Assembly (NCBI GenBank): GCA_030562195.1
Contig: JAUJPP010000005.1
Location: forward strand, 7,622,826 to 7,686,825
Direction of reading: 5' to 3'
DNA length: 64,000 bases
Source: Nipponacmea schrenckii
Taxonomy: Eukaryota; Mollusca; Gastropoda; Lottiidae
Below, in pieces: positions 1 to 12,499 of this stretch (its first letter is position 1; every line of letters begins with the position of its first letter). Below the pieces are notes generated by a model. That model had not been told where the DNA came from. It did not search any database and saw only the letters and a list, made by a program, of their open reading frames with translations. The translations under genes and the position numbers were made by a program.

Positions 1-408
1 TAAGTCAGTCATTGTGAGGTCGTGATGACCTAAGAAAATGCAATGGTGGGTTACTTGGCTGACCTTAATCAAATAAAGTTGGAAAGTTTTTTTATTTAGA
101 CTTCCATGTTAATGTTGACGATCAAATATTTCTCTGCCTGGTCTTTATTTATAGGATAAATATAAAACTCCAGTTTCCCATGTTGGTTCGATCATTACCT
201 CTTCAAAATTATCTTCCTTTCTCGTGGCAAGATTTACCACTTTTATCTTCTAATAGTGGTAATATCAAAACAGAGTCTTTATCTATTCTGGTTTAAACAT
301 TAAAATTATCTCATTATTTTCTATTTTAAATGACCCCTTTAATCTTCTTAAAGAATTGAATTTCAATATAATTTACTTACTCAGGAGCAATTTACATCTT
401 TCAGGTGG
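1..408. other. AT-rich sequence without a gene
   Basis: No open frame, RNA gene or recognisable element. Loose forms of the following 33-bp repeat (short GTGG-AA motifs) already appear from about 220. Confidence 0.5.
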
Positions 409-872
409 TAAATCTTACCACACAAATTACCTTCTCTAAAGTGGCAATAAAATTACCATTACCCGTTCACCCAATTACTTAAAATAACAATTATACCTCT
501 GTTAAAGTGGTAAACAACACCTTCTTTAAGTGGCAGAACAAACAAAATCACCCTCTTTCAACGTGGTAAATAAATAAAAATAACCGTCTTCAAAGTGGCC
601 AAAAAAAACCCTCTTTTAAGTGGCAATAAAAAAACGAATCACCCAAAAAAACCCTCTTTCCAAAGTGGCAAAAAAATAAAAATCCCCTCTTTCAAAAGTG
701 GCAAATAAATAAAAATCCCCTCTTTCAAAAGTGGCAAAAAAATAAAAATCCCCTCTTTCAAAAGTGGCAAATATAATAAAAATCCCCTCTTTTAAAGTGG
801 CAAATAAATAAAAATCCCCTCTTTTAAAGTGGCAAATAAATAAAAAAAAATCCCCCTCTTTTAAAGTGGCAA
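409..872 (+). repeat. Minisatellite, ~33-bp unit
   Basis: The unit carries CCCTCTTTCAAAAGTGGC followed by an A/T-rich spacer (AAATAAATAAAA). The left half is degenerate and variable in length; the units from about 640 to 870 are nearly identical, so homogenisation is strongest at the right edge. Confidence 0.9.
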
Positions 873-1084
873 GCTTTATCTAAAATAGTAAAACATTACT
901 ATAGACCTTCACTTTAAATAAGTTAAGTTGATACACACCCTCTCTTGTGTCATCAGAACATCACTCATACTAAACACTACTTCATATCATTCCTAATTCT
1001 GATAATCTAAGAGCACTTCCAGGAATGATAGGTCTTTTATTCCACAGCTAATTCAAGTATTTGAAATATATCTCTCATTAGTGT

Positions 1085-1560
1085 CTATATATATTAAAAG
1101 CTATGTGGACACTCTAAATGATGGATAATTTAAATAGCTGTGTCAACTGTATGTAAACAGTATCAATGTAAACTCTCTAAAGTTGTGTTTGTTCAGGTAT
1201 GTGATCTAATAATAATAATAAAACTTTTATTCATGCAAATACTTATAGCAGCTACGTGGACTCTCTGAAATTTTGTATCAATAAATTGTCGTTTTATGTA
1301 TATGCATTATTATTTCATATAGCAATGCAGACTCTCTTGATGTTAATGATACATGTTCCAATAAAACAAATAGTAAAGTGGACTCTCTTAAATTAATAAA
1401 ACATGTTTCATTAAAACAAATAGTTAAGTGGACTCTCTTGATGTTAATGATACATGTTTCATTACTACAAATATCTATGTGGACTCTCTTAAATTAATAA
1501 AACATTTTCCAATAAAACAAATAGGTTTGTGGACTCCCTCAATTTAAAAAACAACACAAG
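1085..1560 (+). repeat. Degenerate repeat built on a GTGGACTCTCT motif
   Basis: About eight copies of a GTGGACTCTCTTAAATTAA-like core, spaced roughly 50-80 bp apart. Best conserved at 1377-1545, where units of about 58 bp also share ATACATGTTTCATTA. The same core recurs singly across the window. Confidence 0.7.
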
Positions 1561-3522
1561 CTAGGTGATCTCTTAAATAGATGAAATATGTATGTTTAAG
1601 TAATTCAAAAAGTTGTGCGCATGAATACATGTTGGACAATTAAAATAATTTTGAGAACTCTTATAAAATTGACAACAGATTTCAGTAATTCATTTCTACA
1701 CATAAAGGAGGTAAATTTATTCTCTCACACACCCACACCAAATCTTGTGAACTCTCTACACTTGACTGAAGAGCATCAGCACCTAGCTTAACACAACTGT
1801 ACTATGGATTCACAATCATTGAGCAACGGAAATCATAAAAATGTCAAGGAGAGAAGATATGGAAATTGATTAACTCAATTAGAAAGATCGTCTATAAAGA
1901 GCAAAACAATTCATCAAAGCAAGTGGAACAAAAGTACATTATTTGATATTTTAATTCTTTATCAAGATAGCTGAATCAGAACATCTGTTCCAACATCCAT
2001 GTCCAAGTCCAAGTTTTAGTCCAGAAACAGGCGTTGCTAGGGAAGTATTTCCAGATCGGCCATTTGCAATACATGATGTCACTTGACAATTTGATTTGAT
2101 TGTTGATTTGACAATTTGCAACCTGAATGGAAAGTCTATGTTACCATTTATCCACTAGGAAACCTCATATTCATCTTTTCTAGATTATAGGTAGCTTGCA
2201 GCTAGGAAAAGACAGTAACCTTACATGACCTAGATTGAAGCAGAAGATCATCTCCATTTATTTGAAGTATGCTAGAAAATGATGCTGATAGATTCTAAAT
2301 CTAAAGCTCATCTTTAAAATTGATGTGAGAATTTGAAAGTTTATCAAATACAGAATGCCCAACCATAACATTTTGACATAACCAAGAAAAACCCAATATC
2401 CAACTGAGCTACGGCCAGTACAGGCAACAGAATGCACGTCCTAAATGTGCTCTACATTTCAAAGTACAACAAAGTATCGATTATTGATTGTAAACAATCA
2501 GAAATATTTCCCCAAAAACACCCAAAACCCCCAAAAAACAAAAGCCTTTTTATTTTCAAACTGTGTTAAATTAAACTTTGTTAAAATGGACACAAATTTG
2601 TAAAAAATGGAGATATGTAAGCAGTAGGTCTAGTTTCGGGCTGTTAAATAACAACTGCACTATTGTGGACTTTTAAATTATTTCTGCTGCAATTTTTAGG
2701 TTAATTGTTTGCCTTTTTTTAACCTTTTTAGATAGAGAGCTCTAGAGTAAATATACTCTACCAGTTTTTACCAGGTTTATTCACAAACAACCAAGACATT
2801 TTGGTTTTTTGGCACAAGTCAGCGTAATCAAACAAAGTATGGGAACGCTGTATGAACAACTTGAATAAAAAACTTGGGTAAAGCCAAAGAAAACATGCGG
2901 CTATGATTCTTCGTGAACTGCAATCCCTTCCGAATGTTGGCCAGAGACAAAACCGTCTCGGCATTGTTAACCTTTACGAAACAAAAATTTGAATAATCTT
3001 ATGACACATTCACGTTTTTGCGTCATTTTTTTTCGTGGGGCTTATTTTTAGTCTTTAAATTTTAAACATTGCAATTGATTAGCATATGAAGTGAACATGG
3101 CCCAAAACCACTAACAATTTTCTTTATTTGTATAAGAATTAGCCATTTTTACTTTTTACAAAAAAGTTTGTCAAACTTTTCTCAATCTGCTTTAAATTTT
3201 AAATCTTTTGAAATTTGCCCACAAGATACGTTTTTTACCCATAATTCTTTTCCTTCTTCCTGACCAATGGTCTGATGTCCTCAACTTTTTTCGGAGCCAG
3301 ATCAAATGATAACAACCACAAAAATTTCAAAAGTTTTCTTTGTTTTTCCTTGTGGCATTAGATGACATTAAAACTTTTCATCTTGATATTAAATAAAACA
3401 CCTTTTACAGCTGCGACTTTTTAAAATCAAAATCTGGCATGTAGCTCGTCTACAATCAAATAAATATGGATATGATGGTATTCTTCCAGTTACCGGTACT
3501 ATTTATCTCGAGATGAACTTTC
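1561..3522. other. AT-rich region, no gene recognised
   Basis: Nearly 2 kb without a convincing coding region. A further GTGAACTCTCT motif is at about 1748. A minus-strand frame of 68 codons (2758-2964) has no splice context or recognisable similarity and is not called. Confidence 0.5.
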
Positions 3523-3527
3523 AGATA

Positions 3528-3735
3528 TTTCAGCCCGGTTTCCCCCTGTCAGTGATGCAGGTCGGAGGGACTAACATGAAGAAAGCATCTAGTCGTACGG
3601 ATTTGGGACAATAACCCAGGACTTGTGTGATACAGGCTATGTACATTCAAGATCCCTCAACAGTTTGGAATCAAAATAAGTAGACTTATGTCATTGATTG
3701 TCAAGGTAAAATTTCCCTCATTGCTCACTGCATGT
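3528..3735 (+). mobile_element. SINE-like element, family 2, truncated copy
   Basis: Shares with copies at 36.2, 55.4 and 58.8 kb the series CGGTTTCCCC, GTCAGTGATGCAGGTCG, a CTAGT-GGA segment, CAATAA-CC, then CTTGTG-TACAGGCT and GATCCCTCAACAGTT. Its 3' part ends in AAATTTCCCTCATTG and runs directly into a three-copy tandem array of that same end. The tRNA-like head seen in the 58.8-kb copy is missing. Confidence 0.65.
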
Positions 3736-3816
3736 TATTGTCAAGGTAAAATTTCCCTCATTGCTCACTGCATGTTATTGTCAAGGTAAAATTTCCCTCA
3801 TTGCACACTGCATGTT
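3697..3816 (+). repeat. 40-bp tandem repeat, 3 copies, from the family-2 3' end
   Basis: Three near-identical 40-bp units containing GTAAAATTTCCCTCATTGC and CACTGCATGTT. The first unit is contiguous with the SINE-like element on its left, so this is a young amplification of the element's own tail. Confidence 0.9.
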
Positions 3817-4174
3817 CAATCAGGTGTACTATAAAACTTCAAACTTAATTTCATTTCTAGAGTAAAGAGTACCTGCAGGGAAGTTAATAAAAGGGATAAT
3901 TTTTAATAGTTCAACATTGTAATTTGCAAGTTAAATTTCCCCCGTTGGCAATTCAATTTACTTGATGATTATAGAAAACTCAATGTGACGACATGATATT
4001 GAATAACAATTTTACAATTTGTCGTGAGAAATAATTATAGGTCGTACACTAATCTGTGTACTTCAATTACGTATTCTGAATGAAAGACACCACAATATTT
4101 TCAAATTTTTTGCAAAACTTAACTACTATAAAAAAGATTAAATATTATAAAGAAGCACAAGATATATGGATATA
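3817..4174. other. AT-rich spacer
   Basis: No gene or further repeat recognised between the 40-bp and 32-bp arrays. Confidence 0.5.
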
Positions 4175-5725
4175 TAGTGTATTACAATGTTGGTAGATAT
4201 AAAACCTAGTGTATTACAATGTTGGTAGATATAAAACCTAGTGTATTACAATGTTGGTAGATATAAAACCTAGTGTATTACAATGTTGGTAGATATAAAA
4301 CCTAGTGTATTACAATGTTGGTAGATATAAAACCTAGTGTATTATAATGTTGGTAGATATAAAACCTAGTGTATTACAATGTTGGTAGATATAAAACCTA
4401 GTGTATAACAATGTTGGTAGATATAAAACCTAGTGTAAAATGTTGGTAGATATAAAACCTAGTGTATAACAATGTTGGTAGATATAAAACCTAGTGTATT
4501 ACAATGTTGGTAGATATAAAACCTAGTGTATTACAATGTTGGTAGATATAAAACCTAGTGTATAACAATGTTGGTAGATATAAAACCTAGTGTATAACAA
4601 TGTTGGTAGATATAAAACCTAGTGTATTATAATGTTGGTAGATATAAAACCTAGTGTATAACAATGTTGGTAGATATAAAACCTAGTGTATTACAATGTT
4701 GGTAGATATAAAACCTAGTGTATTACAATGTTGGTAGATATAAAACCTAGTGTATTACAATGTTGGTAGATATAAAACCTAGTGTATAACAATGTTGGTA
4801 GATATAAAACCTAGTGTATTACAATGTTGGTAGATATAAAACCTAGTGTATTACAATGTTGGTAGATATAAAACCTAGTGTATTACAATGTTGGTAGATA
4901 TAAAACCTAGTGTATTACAATGTTGGTAGATATAAAACCTAGTGTATTACAATGTTGGTAGATATAAAACCTAGTGTATTATAATGTTGGTAGATATAAA
5001 ACCTAGTGTATTATAATGTTGGTAGATATAAAACCTAGTGTATAACAATGTTGGTAGATATAAAACCTAGTGTATTATAATGTTGGTAGATATAAAACCT
5101 AGTGTATAACAATGTTGGTAGATATAAAACCTAGTGTATTACAATGTTGGTAGATATAAAACCTAGTGTATAACAATGTTGGTAGATATAAAACCTAGTG
5201 TATTACAATGTTGGTAGATATAAAACCTAGTGTATTACAATGTTGGTAGATATAAAACCTAGTGTATTACAATGTTGGTAGATATAAAACCTAGTGTATT
5301 ACAATGTTGGTAGATATAAAACCTAGTGTATTACAATGTTGGTAGATATAAAACCTAGTGTATAACAATGTTGGTAGATATAAAACCTAGTGTATAACAA
5401 TGTTGGTAGATATAAAACCTAGTGTATAACAATGTTGGTAGATATAAAACCTAGTGTATAACAATGTTGGTAGATATAAAACCTAGTGTATAACAATGTT
5501 GGTAGATATAAAACCTAGTGTATTATAATGTTGGTAGATATAAAACCTAGTGTATTAAATGTTGGTAGATATAAAACCTAGTGTATAACAATGTTGGTAG
5601 ATATAAAACCTAGTGTATTACAATGTTGGTAGATATAAAACCTAGTGTATTACAATGTTGGTAGATATAAAACCTAGTGTATAACAATGTTGGTAGATAT
5701 AAAACCTAGTGTATAACAATGTTGG
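4175..5725 (+). repeat. 32-bp minisatellite, ~48 copies
   Basis: Contiguous 32-bp units with invariant GTTGGTAGATATAAAACC. Variation is nearly confined to one spot, where GTATTACAATG, GTATAACAATG and GTATTATAATG types are interspersed; two units carry small deletions (about 4437 and 5558). High identity points to recent expansion or ongoing homogenisation. Confidence 0.97.
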
Positions 5726-6835
5726 AATAACAGGAATCAAAGCTGAATGGAAAGTATTTTCTTTTCTCCAGGTTTCCTTCTCAATCTGAGAAATAATCAA
5801 TAACGTGACCGAGATAGAACCATATTTTTTTTATCCTGCACGTAATCAATAAACTGCACGTAACCTCACTGCAACTGAGTAATAGCATTACTCTCTATTA
5901 CACCGAACTCGTAATTCAAAATGGCCTACTGCATTACTAATAATACCTCTAGATGAAAATATCATCGCCGAGAAAATGAAAATATGCAAGCAGCATGAAA
6001 TTTAAACTAATAAAAAATGGTATCACTCAACAATCCAATTTACGTGAATTAGATCTTCAAGTAATGAGGTTTCATTCAATAAATAAAAAATCAAGCCCTC
6101 GTCAAAGAGTACAGATATTAATATTTTCCCTAAAATAATCGTAAAATTTAGAAATTTTGAACCATATTTTGGATAATTTCCCTGCATCAAGAAGATAGCA
6201 TCGTTGGTTAAATTCAGAAAATAGGAAGATACAACTGGCTGAATTTCAATTGTAAATTATACAATTTCAAACATATTTTGGAACCATCCAAAACATCGTA
6301 GGTTTTTCTCTAACTTTTCTTCTCTGACAGTGATGAGGTTTTTAAAGAAGAAAAGAATAAAACCACAAAACTTGTCATTTTGAGACTGACGAAAAGAAGT
6401 AAGAAATTTATGACAAACTCGAAAAATAAAAAATAACACATATGTTTCTTATCATGTACAAAAAATGATGCTTATTTTTGTACAATTGCCAGAAAAGCAC
6501 ATGAAGGACTATACTTTCACTATTATAATGCCAACAGAAAAAAATGAAGTGTCTTTTTCAATGACATTTGTTTAATGAATGTGTCAAGGGAAATTGATTG
6601 AAGTTTTTTTCGTTAACACACGTTGGTGAATAAGGAAAGGCCATATTATACGTCTGTCCCCTGTAGTGAGGACATTTTAAAACACACGTTACACCTTTTC
6701 AAAAAAATTAGAAGGATACAACATCTTCAAGAAAGTGATTTTCTTTTTTTGAATAATTTGTTTAGTTATCATCATATGATAAGATTTTTATAAAATTGGT
6801 CAACAGGATTTTCAGAAAATAAAAGAATCAGCTAT
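5726..6835. other. AT-rich region without a gene
   Basis: No exon, RNA gene or element recognised in about 1.1 kb. The 60-codon minus-strand frame at 6257-6439 has no supporting feature. Confidence 0.5.
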
Positions 6836-7288
6836 ATTTTACCAGGATAACAACTTAGGTTCACAAAGTATCCTTTCTACCAGCTGGTCCTTGGTCAAAC
6901 CTCTTGTATTGATTTTACAAGGATAACAACTTAGGTTCACAAGGATCCTATCTACCAGCTGGTCCTTGGTCAAACCTCTTGTTATTGATTTTACAAGGAT
7001 AACAACTTAGGTTCACAAAGGATCCTTTCTACCAGCTGGTTCTTGGTCAAACCTCTTGGTATTGATTTTACAAGGATAACAACTTAGGTTCATAAGGATC
7101 CTTTCTACCAGCTGGTCCTTGGTCAAACCTCTTGTTATTGATTTTACAAGGATAACAACTTAGGTTCACAAGGATCCTATCTACCAGCTGGTTCTTGGTC
7201 AAACCTCTTGTATTGATTTTACAAGGATAACAACTTAGGTTCAAAAGGATCCTTTCTTCAGCTGGTCCTGCAAACCTAAGATGATTTT
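6836..7288 (-). repeat. ~75-bp tandem array derived from SINE family 1
   Basis: Six units, each with ACAAGGATAACAACTTAGG, GATCCTTTCTACCAGCTGG and CCTTGGTCAAACCTCTTG. This is exactly the tail-proximal segment of the dispersed family-1 SINE (copies at 37.1, 57.0 and 63.2 kb). The array carries neither the tRNA head nor the GGGTGGACTGG segment, so only part of the SINE was amplified. The final unit is shortened. Confidence 0.9.
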
Positions 7289-9530
7289 ACAAAAAACATG
7301 AAAATGGACTTTCACAACCTTCCAACCTTTTTTTGCATTTTCAATAAAAAGGACATGCACTTCCAACACCTTCTCACTACAAGAAAAACAACTCCAACAA
7401 TGAAAGTCTTTAAAACAAATGGATGTTTAGATATTTTACAGAAAGAAATGTCTTACAAGTTAATAAACATAGAAAATATTTGAAAATAACAAGGTTTTGG
7501 ATAACGGAATATAAGAACCATTTCTCTTGTTAATATTGTACAGTACAATTTACTGAGCAAATTTATCATTTTAAAATCTGTTTATTTTTACACTGGTAGA
7601 AATTATCAAAACAAATTTCTCAAACTCTACAGTATCTTCAATCACAATTTGATTTAAAGGGGAACTTTCTGCAATCTGGAGAAATTTTTATTTTTGTGAC
7701 ATTCAGTAATGGATCCAGGTGTCGAGAAACTCAAGTTAACAATTTAGTTTTTTAAAAATACACAAATATATTTAGAAATGGACCAATTTTTTCAGTTTTT
7801 TGTCCATAAAGACCAATAAGGACTGCAGTATGCAATGATGGACATTATTTCCCCCCAAGGAGAGTGGCAGACTTCTCTTCTTCATTTCTTGGGTCTTGAA
7901 TATGTTTAGTTTGTAGCACACAAGCCAAAGTTTGCTGTATATATAGAAATAGAGAGTAAAATTCCTAGTTTGAGGTATATTTGAAGGAATGGTACAATTT
8001 TCATATATTTCTAATTCTTCTAAACATATATTCAAAACCCAAATCAACACCTATCCCTTTAAAGAAAAGATTTGGGAAGAAAAAAAAACCAATATGATGG
8101 AAAATTGAGTCCAATGGGTCAAGTATCATTGAAGTGGCTTAAAATCTAAATTTCAACGACATTGAAAAACAATCTTTTAAAACTGGCCTAATAAGCTTAA
8201 CATAGACTTCACTATATCAACAAAATACGGATTTTCTTTTTGACAAAATGTTGACTTCGTATATTAAGAAGTATTTAACCCTGAAAAAGATTCGTGAATT
8301 AAAAAAACCCACAACAAAGGGAAAATAATTCTAAGAAGTTGGACAAAAACAGCGTTTTTAGTTTACTAAGAAGAAAAATGGAGGCTGATTTTTTTGCTTC
8401 AAGATCAACAACCTAAGTTAGGCACATCCTGAAACATCTAACACAGATCAGTTCACAAACTAATATGAAGAAAATGTCAAGAAAAAGGTTGCCAAAAAAA
8501 AAACCGTCTGCAAAAAGTTGGTTAAAAAATGACCTAAAAAAAGTTTGAAGTTGATAGGAATTTTGTATTTTTAAACTTGTAGTAAAACAGTCAATATGTT
8601 CTATGAAATTCATGAACTGCAGTTGTCAATAAAAGCCGTCGAATTGTAAATATTTGACTGTTCGGTGGTTGTCGGCACAAAAGACGTGGAAATGTTTTAA
8701 CTGTTCCATATGGTCTAGTGGTATACCAGCCATATAAATAACACAGTTGTCTACGGTAACCGTAACTAGGGCAAAAAGCAGGTTCACCTATTTACACACA
8801 TGTACAGCCATGGGAAGAAAGGTTCCTCTGACCTATTTCTATCTATACTATAGTTGAACAATTAGAGGTCAGTGAAGTACTTTAAGCTCGTGTGACATTC
8901 AGCTTGACCGTCTGCTATTTTCAGGATGTTTTCTAAACGATTGTGTCTTTAGATTTGAAACTTGGTTACCATTTCAGGATATCCCAGAAATTTCCTTACT
9001 TTTGTTTTTTTTTGAGACATTAAAGAATGCCCTCGACTAGTTTTGAGTCGTAGTGTCGTTAACTTTTGAACAGGCCGGTCAACTCTTTAAAAACTCAGTA
9101 CACACAACATAAATAGTTATAGTACTAGAGGCCAACATGAACAATAATTCAGTTGCCAAAATTATGTTTTTAGACTTGTGAACTCTCTGAAAAAATAGAG
9201 CATCCTCCAGGCTGTGCAGAATCTATTAATAGTATAACAGTAGTATAACAAAATGATGTTTTATGTGAACTCTCTGAAATTAGAACGGCAAGTGAAAGGG
9301 GACAAGTTCAAATCAACCTAGGGTTTCCACTTCCAATTTCTATAAATGACTTTTCTATAAGGGGTTGATTTAGGTCTTATCTATATATCACAGAGTCTCA
9401 GGAAATGACGAGTCGTCATTTTAATTTTTAAACATGGATAATTCTAGACACACATAGATTTGAAGGCTCAAATTTGCAACTTTTGAATTTTAAAATTTTA
9501 GATAAAATTTTTTAATTTCATTATTCTTTT
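7289..9530. other. AT-rich region without a gene
   Basis: Several 60-90-codon frames (7298-7483 plus; 7772-8050 and 8413-8613 minus) are low-complexity and lack splice context. GTGAACTCTCTGAAA motifs occur at about 9178 and 9263. A tRNA-Glu-like 5' fragment is annotated separately. Confidence 0.5.
8704..8724 (+). other. tRNA-Glu-like 5' fragment
   Basis: TCCATATGGTCTAGTGGTAT matches the 5' acceptor/D-arm start typical of animal tRNA-Glu, including the A box. No B box (GGTTCGANTCC) or 3' half follows, so it is not a tRNA gene. It could be a tRNA fragment or the remnant of a SINE head. Confidence 0.4.
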
Positions 9531-9647
9531 AAATGTATTGATATATTTCACTTTTCTAGTTTTCTAGGCTAGTGAAATGTTATTATAAATATATTGATAT
9601 ATTTCACTTTTTCTAGTTTTCTAGGCCAGTGAAATGTTATTAAAAAT
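9531..9647 (+). repeat. Two-copy ~58-bp direct repeat with internal hairpin
   Basis: Two units containing ATTGATATATTTCACTTTT and TTTTCTAGG-CAGTGAAATG. Within each, TTTCACT and AGTGAAA can pair around a CTAG-rich loop. Confidence 0.8.
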
Positions 9648-12148
9648 ATAATCAAAATCTATCTTTCATTATCAATTTTTTACGAAACCTTGACCTGGTT
9701 TTTATTCGTGCAATCATTGGCTAGGTCAGATAACATTCAATAAAAATAGTCATGACCTTGGTACGTGCTTTCGTTATTAGTACCAAAGAATTTTGTGATA
9801 AACTTTTTAAACCTAGAGTTCAAAATATAAAACACTATACATACAAAAAAATGGGCAACCCCATGCAGTAAACAATAAGGGAAATTTTACCAGGACAGGG
9901 GCCTTGGCCTTCTCTTTTGATTATTGTGAACAGTTCAAGTATATTAAACATTTTTTCCACTAATGGAAGAATTTCAAAAAGGGCAGATTCACAAAAGTGC
10001 TGGCCAAGGCTAGCAGACGACAATTCAACTTAATTTTTACCTGTTTATATATTTTTATTGTTTCTTTAACAAAAAGGAAAGATCAAATCCTCAAAAATGC
10101 CGGCAAAGGCGTTAAAAGTAGTTTTCTTGCTTCACATTCTTGTCTTAGCTAGCAGACGACAATTCAACGCAGTTACCCATGGGCTATGTCAGTCATATCT
10201 TTAAATATTTTTTTAAATAAATAACAAACACTTTCCTGAAAACAAAACAATAATTTGCTAAAAAATTGTCTGCACTTTCATAATGTATCTATTTCGGATG
10301 TGCAAATCAAATTTGATGACAAGGAAAATACTTGAACATAGATCAAAACGACAGTCAAACAATTTTATATGGGACATAAAAATATTCATTGAAGCAGAAC
10401 ACACATATACATATTAACGTCTCGAAGCAAAAAGCTAGACGAGAAGAAGAAGAGAAAAAGTCGTTCCGCCCGAATAAGAAAAAACTGAAAATAAATTTGT
10501 CATTATGTATATAGCATGATATGTTTATGGGCCACGTTAAAGACAAGATTATGTCTGCAAACAAAAAAACGTTTGAAGACAACAGTTCTCGATGATAGGT
10601 CATCGCTCTAGGTGGTAAACTAGGATACCCTCAAATTTCAAACATTTATTACAAAATTAAAAATTATCAGACTTCTTTTTTTTCTTAAGCTTCAAATTTG
10701 AAAGAAAGATGCATTATTCTTTGAAAAGGCTAACGTCTAAATTAACACGAAAATAAAAAAGGTGCGAAGCATAATGATGATGCGTGTAACCAGTAATAGA
10801 TATCTGTGTTTTTTTATCAGGTTTACATAAGCACAGGCCATGGAAGATAAAAATGAACTGATATCAACATTGTATATAATAAGCCAATAGAATCATCACT
10901 AGATAACTAAGCTATTTTTTGAAATGATGAAAACATGCAGAACAAAATGATACTAAATTTTCCAAACGTGTATTTACTGAGAATTAACGGAACTAGAATT
11001 AAAGAGGAGCTGTGTATGTCTAGAATGAGTGAACGAAAAAATGAAACAACAAAAATGTAGAATCATATAATGAGTAATTTAGAATTTTATCAACATTTTT
11101 TTAAAATCTCAATAACAAATTTACAGAAAAAAAGAAGAAATAAATCTACTTTGTTTCACGTTTCCCGAACTTGTTCCATAAATTAATTGCTTTTTCCGAT
11201 TATTGCTGTTTTTTTTTCTTCAGTTTCATTTTTAACGAACTTGTGGGTTTCCAGAATTAAACTAATTTGTGTAAAATTCCAATCGCACACTGTAAATTTA
11301 TTCTTGGGTAAAAAATTGAAGAAATAAAGAAATGAAAGTAAACAAGTTTTAGAGGGATACAAATTGACAGAAAATAACAAAAAACATATCATTTATATAA
11401 CCTTAGGTGTTTCTATGGCAACAAGTAAAAATGAACCAATTGCGAAACTGCATTTTTTATGTGTATTTTTTTCATTTCTATTTTTTTATATAAGTTGCCT
11501 CACCGAAAGATAAATAATTCTTTAATAACCCTCTCATGCTTTAAACCAAACATTTTAATGATTTAAACAGATCCAAAAATGCCGAGTTCTCTATCGCGAT
11601 CATCGTCGATGGCAACCATTCAAATATAGTTGTGGAAATTTAACACTTCACTCATGGGATTGAATTTTTGTACTGTTAATTTGACACACATTGAAACAGA
11701 GCATATTTATGGTGCTAGTAAAATTTCCTTACTTCACACTGCAAGGCATTGTCTAAACAGGACCACAAAAGGATATCAAACTTTCATTTAACTTACTGCA
11801 AGGTGTTCCCAAAACAGGGCCATATATTTGCCCATCTCCAAACAACTATTGTCAAATTTTTTTCAAGTCAGAAATAATTGTATTAACCATCATTAGATTA
11901 ATTCAACAATTGATAAAGCTGTAGTAAATTACAAGACAGGTATATTGAATGAAAGATATTGAATAACTGAATAGAGTTCAATTATTCAGAAGCTGATATG
12001 CAATACAATAATTACCTTCCAATTATTATACTTATTGATTCATGACCTAAAAAAATACTCAGTTTTTAATAACTTCTATTATATTTTTAAAGATACCTGT
12101 ATATTTAGTACATAATCGAAATAGAACATCTTTTTTATTTTTTATTGG
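9648..12148. other. AT-rich region without a supported gene
   Basis: About 2.5 kb. TAGCAGACGACAATTCAAC occurs twice (about 10012 and 10151). Fragments of the family-2 3' motif occur at about 9855-9893 (minus) and 11713-11745 (plus). An 82-codon minus frame at 10355-10603 and small plus frames at 10097 and 11579 have no supporting evidence. Confidence 0.5.
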
Positions 12149-12499
12149 CCCTTATTCTTTAAAACTTAACTTAAGATGATTTTAGTGTTCCAGTCATCTG
12201 GGACCTTATTCTTTAAAAACTTAACTTAAGATGATTTTAGTGTTCCAGTCATCTGGGACCTTATTCTTGAAAACTTAACTTAAGATGATTTTAGTGTTCC
12301 AGTCATCTGGGACCTTATTCTTGAAAACTTAACTTAAGATGATTTTAGTGTTCCAGTCATCTGGGACCTTATTCTTGAAAACTTAACTTAAGATGATTTT
12401 AGTGTTCCAGTCATCTGGGACCTTATTCTTGAAAACTTAACTTAAGATGATTTTAGTGTTCCAGTCATCTGGGCCCTTATTCTTGAAAACTTAACTTAA
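12149..12499 (+). repeat. 54-bp tandem repeat, ~6.5 copies
   Basis: Units contain GAAAACTTAACTTAAGATG, ATTTTAGTGTTCCAGTCATC and TGGGACC. The order and sequence match one half of the inverted-repeat element at 60.5 kb read on its minus strand. Confidence 0.93.

Noticed and set aside
4175..5725. CRISPR-like array of 32-bp repeats
   Set aside because: Units are directly contiguous with no unique spacers, and the context is eukaryotic. It is a minisatellite.
10097..10204. 35-codon plus frame with a hydrophobic, signal-like N-terminus (MPAKALKVVFLLHILVLA)
   Set aside because: Too short to separate from chance in AT-rich DNA. It overlaps a locally duplicated word (TAGCAGACGACAATTCAAC) and has no promoter or conservation evidence.
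10355..10603. 82-codon minus frame, hydrophobic and Cys/Phe-rich
   Set aside because: No splice sites, start context or recognised family; plausible by chance over 64 kb.
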